Position numbers and translations under genes: made by a program
Source: Oceanospirillales bacterium
GTDB lineage: Bacteria > Pseudomonadota > Gammaproteobacteria > Xanthomonadales > SZUA-36
Assembly: GCA_003232965.1 (NCBI GenBank)
Contig: QIKG01000088.1
Location: 1 to 6,427, forward strand
DNA length: 6,427 bases
Direction: 5' to 3'
Shown here: one piece after another, positions 5,974 through 6,427 of the stretch
Layout: each line of letters starts with the position of its first letter
Numbering within the stretch: position 1 is the stretch's first letter
Notes under the pieces: model-generated
What the model saw: only the letters and a program-made list of their open reading frames with translations
Told to the model about the DNA's origin: nothing
The model's database searches: none

Positions 5974-6215
5974 ACTCGCGCGGATATTCCAGCAGAAAAG
6001 CCAAAATTAAGAGCTTGATAAGTAAGCCCAAAGTAAACCCCGCCCTGTTTTGACCTGGTCAAGAAGTTTTATACTCGCAATTAAGTGTTGAAATTCTCAC
6101 TGGATACCTGATCTATGCTTTAACAATATGCTTCTTAGAGGCATTTATAGCGCCTAAAAAAACAAAGCCACCCTAAGGGTTGAATCGCCAGTTGAGACAA
6201 TGCAACACTCCAGCC
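5974..6215. other. Intergenic region without a credible gene
   Basis: About 240 nt between the two terminators. I see no open frame with a plausible start and RBS on either strand; the longest ATG-led frame noticed (near 6128) has about nine codons. It holds the palindrome at 6050-6062, a near-consensus -10 (6070-6075) and a short inverted repeat ACCCTAAGGGT (6170-6180). It may hold a small RNA, or simply spacer DNA between converging operons. Confidence 0.6.
6050..6075 (+). promoter_or_regulatory. Palindrome with promoter-like elements
   Basis: TTGACCTGGTCAA (6050-6062) is a perfect 13-bp inverted repeat around a central T. Its left arm resembles a -35 (TTGACC, 5/6), and TATACT (6070-6075) is a 5/6 match to a -10. 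The gap between them is only 14 bp, shorter than the usual 16-18, so this is a weak promoter call; the palindrome might be an operator. No gene follows on the plus strand. Confidence 0.25.
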
Positions 6216-6244
6216 AAAAAAAAGCCGGCTCTGGAGCCGGCTTT
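6216..6244 (-). terminator. Intrinsic terminator of the leftward gene at the right edge
   Basis: A 10-bp stem (6221-6230 with 6235-6244, AAAGCCGGCT/AGCCGGCTTT) with a CTGG loop. On the minus strand it is followed by a run of eight T's (A's at 6216-6223). It begins 23 nt after the leftward gene's stop. On the plus strand only a short T-run follows, so rightward action would be weaker. Confidence 0.88.
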
Positions 6245-6267
6245 AAATAGCATTGCAAGGTTTAGAC

Positions 6268-6426
6268 TTATTTATTAAATACCGTCTGTACCTGTCCAAA
6301 AGTAGACTGATCAACAAATTGCGACACCCGTTGTTTTAGCTCTTCTTTTTGCAGCTTTAACTCATCAAGCTGTGCTTGCTGTTGATGAAACTGTGCTTGT
6401 TGTTGATAAAAAGCAGAAAGTAACTC
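6268..6426 (-). CDS. C-terminal end of a Gln-rich coiled-coil protein (5' part outside window)
   Basis: A leftward open frame enters from the right edge and ends at TAA (6270-6268), giving 52 residues. It is Gln-rich and helical: a heptad-like run (QQQAQFH then QQQAQLD) followed by DELKLQKEELKQRV, which reads as a coiled coil, and a short ending STFGQVQTVFNK. No catalytic motif or membrane segment is visible. I do not recognise the family from this fragment, and the rest lies outside. A well-formed terminator 23 nt after the stop supports it as a real, expressed gene that converges on the PspA operon. It is too short to absent other reading frames rigorously, but the terminator and coherent coiled-coil composition favour this frame. 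Confidence 0.7.
   Translation of the reverse strand, partial: ELLSAFYQQQAQFHQQQAQLDELKLQKEELKQRVSQFVDQSTFGQVQTVFNK
6370..6411. repeat. 21-bp tandem duplication in the coiled-coil gene
   Basis: Two adjacent 21-bp units (6370-6390 and 6391-6411) match at 19 of 21 bases. On the minus strand each encodes one seven-residue unit, QQQAQ plus two variable residues, so the repeat length keeps both frame and heptad phase. Confidence 0.8.
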
Positions 6427-6427
6427 C

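Noticed and set aside
5797..6018. Plus-strand open frame of 73 codons running over the vWA gene end and the terminator
   Set aside because: It overlaps the vWA gene out of frame, reads through the intrinsic terminator hairpin, and has no recognisable motif.
6170..6180. ACCCTAAGGGT inverted repeat as a terminator or operator
   Set aside because: Five-base arms around one base cannot form a useful hairpin, there is no T-run, and such short palindromes are common by chance.
1..6427. CRISPR array, insertion sequence, tRNA or rRNA
   Set aside because: No regularly spaced repeat array, transposase motif, terminal inverted repeats of an element, or cloverleaf-like RNA was seen on either strand.

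Overview
The window looks like chromosomal DNA from a gammaproteobacterium, possibly a marine or Cellvibrio/Alteromonas-like lineage. This rests on the style of the PspA, OmpR-family regulator and kinase proteins and on the moderate GC content; no taxonomic marker is present. The left end (1-500) is clearly more AT-rich, about 37% GC by hand count, than the sampled lines of the central genes, roughly 48%.

Layout. At 2-498 (+) lies a small two-gene unit: a Cro/C1-type helix-turn-helix regulator cut by the window edge, then a 90-residue exported protein of unknown function. It converges on, and overlaps by 4 nt, the end of a leftward two-component operon (response regulator, then a 710-residue membrane histidine kinase, 3347 down to 495). 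Divergent from it, a rightward operon (3542-5900) encodes a short PspA/IM30 protein, an orphan membrane protein with about six transmembrane segments, and an exported von Willebrand factor A (vWA) protein. That operon ends at a strong intrinsic terminator (5945-5973). Then comes a non-coding stretch of about 240 nt with a perfect 13-bp palindrome, a terminator facing the other way (6216-6244), and the C-terminal end of a leftward Q-rich coiled-coil gene running off the window.

How it may work together. The five central genes read as an envelope-stress module. The kinase carries a very large extracytoplasmic sensor region with a disordered, charged insertion and would phosphorylate the OmpR/PhoB-type regulator. 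The divergent intergenic region has two TTGTAAA direct repeats 11 bp apart, followed about 9 bp later by TATTAT, the architecture of a PhoB-type activated promoter, pointing at the PspA operon. No PspF gene or sigma-54 promoter was seen. The inference is that a PspA-family membrane-protection protein, an inner-membrane partner and a periplasmic metal-binding adhesion-type domain have been placed under a dedicated two-component system. The individual families are well known; the combination, the orphan membrane protein and the kinase insertion are the less-described parts.
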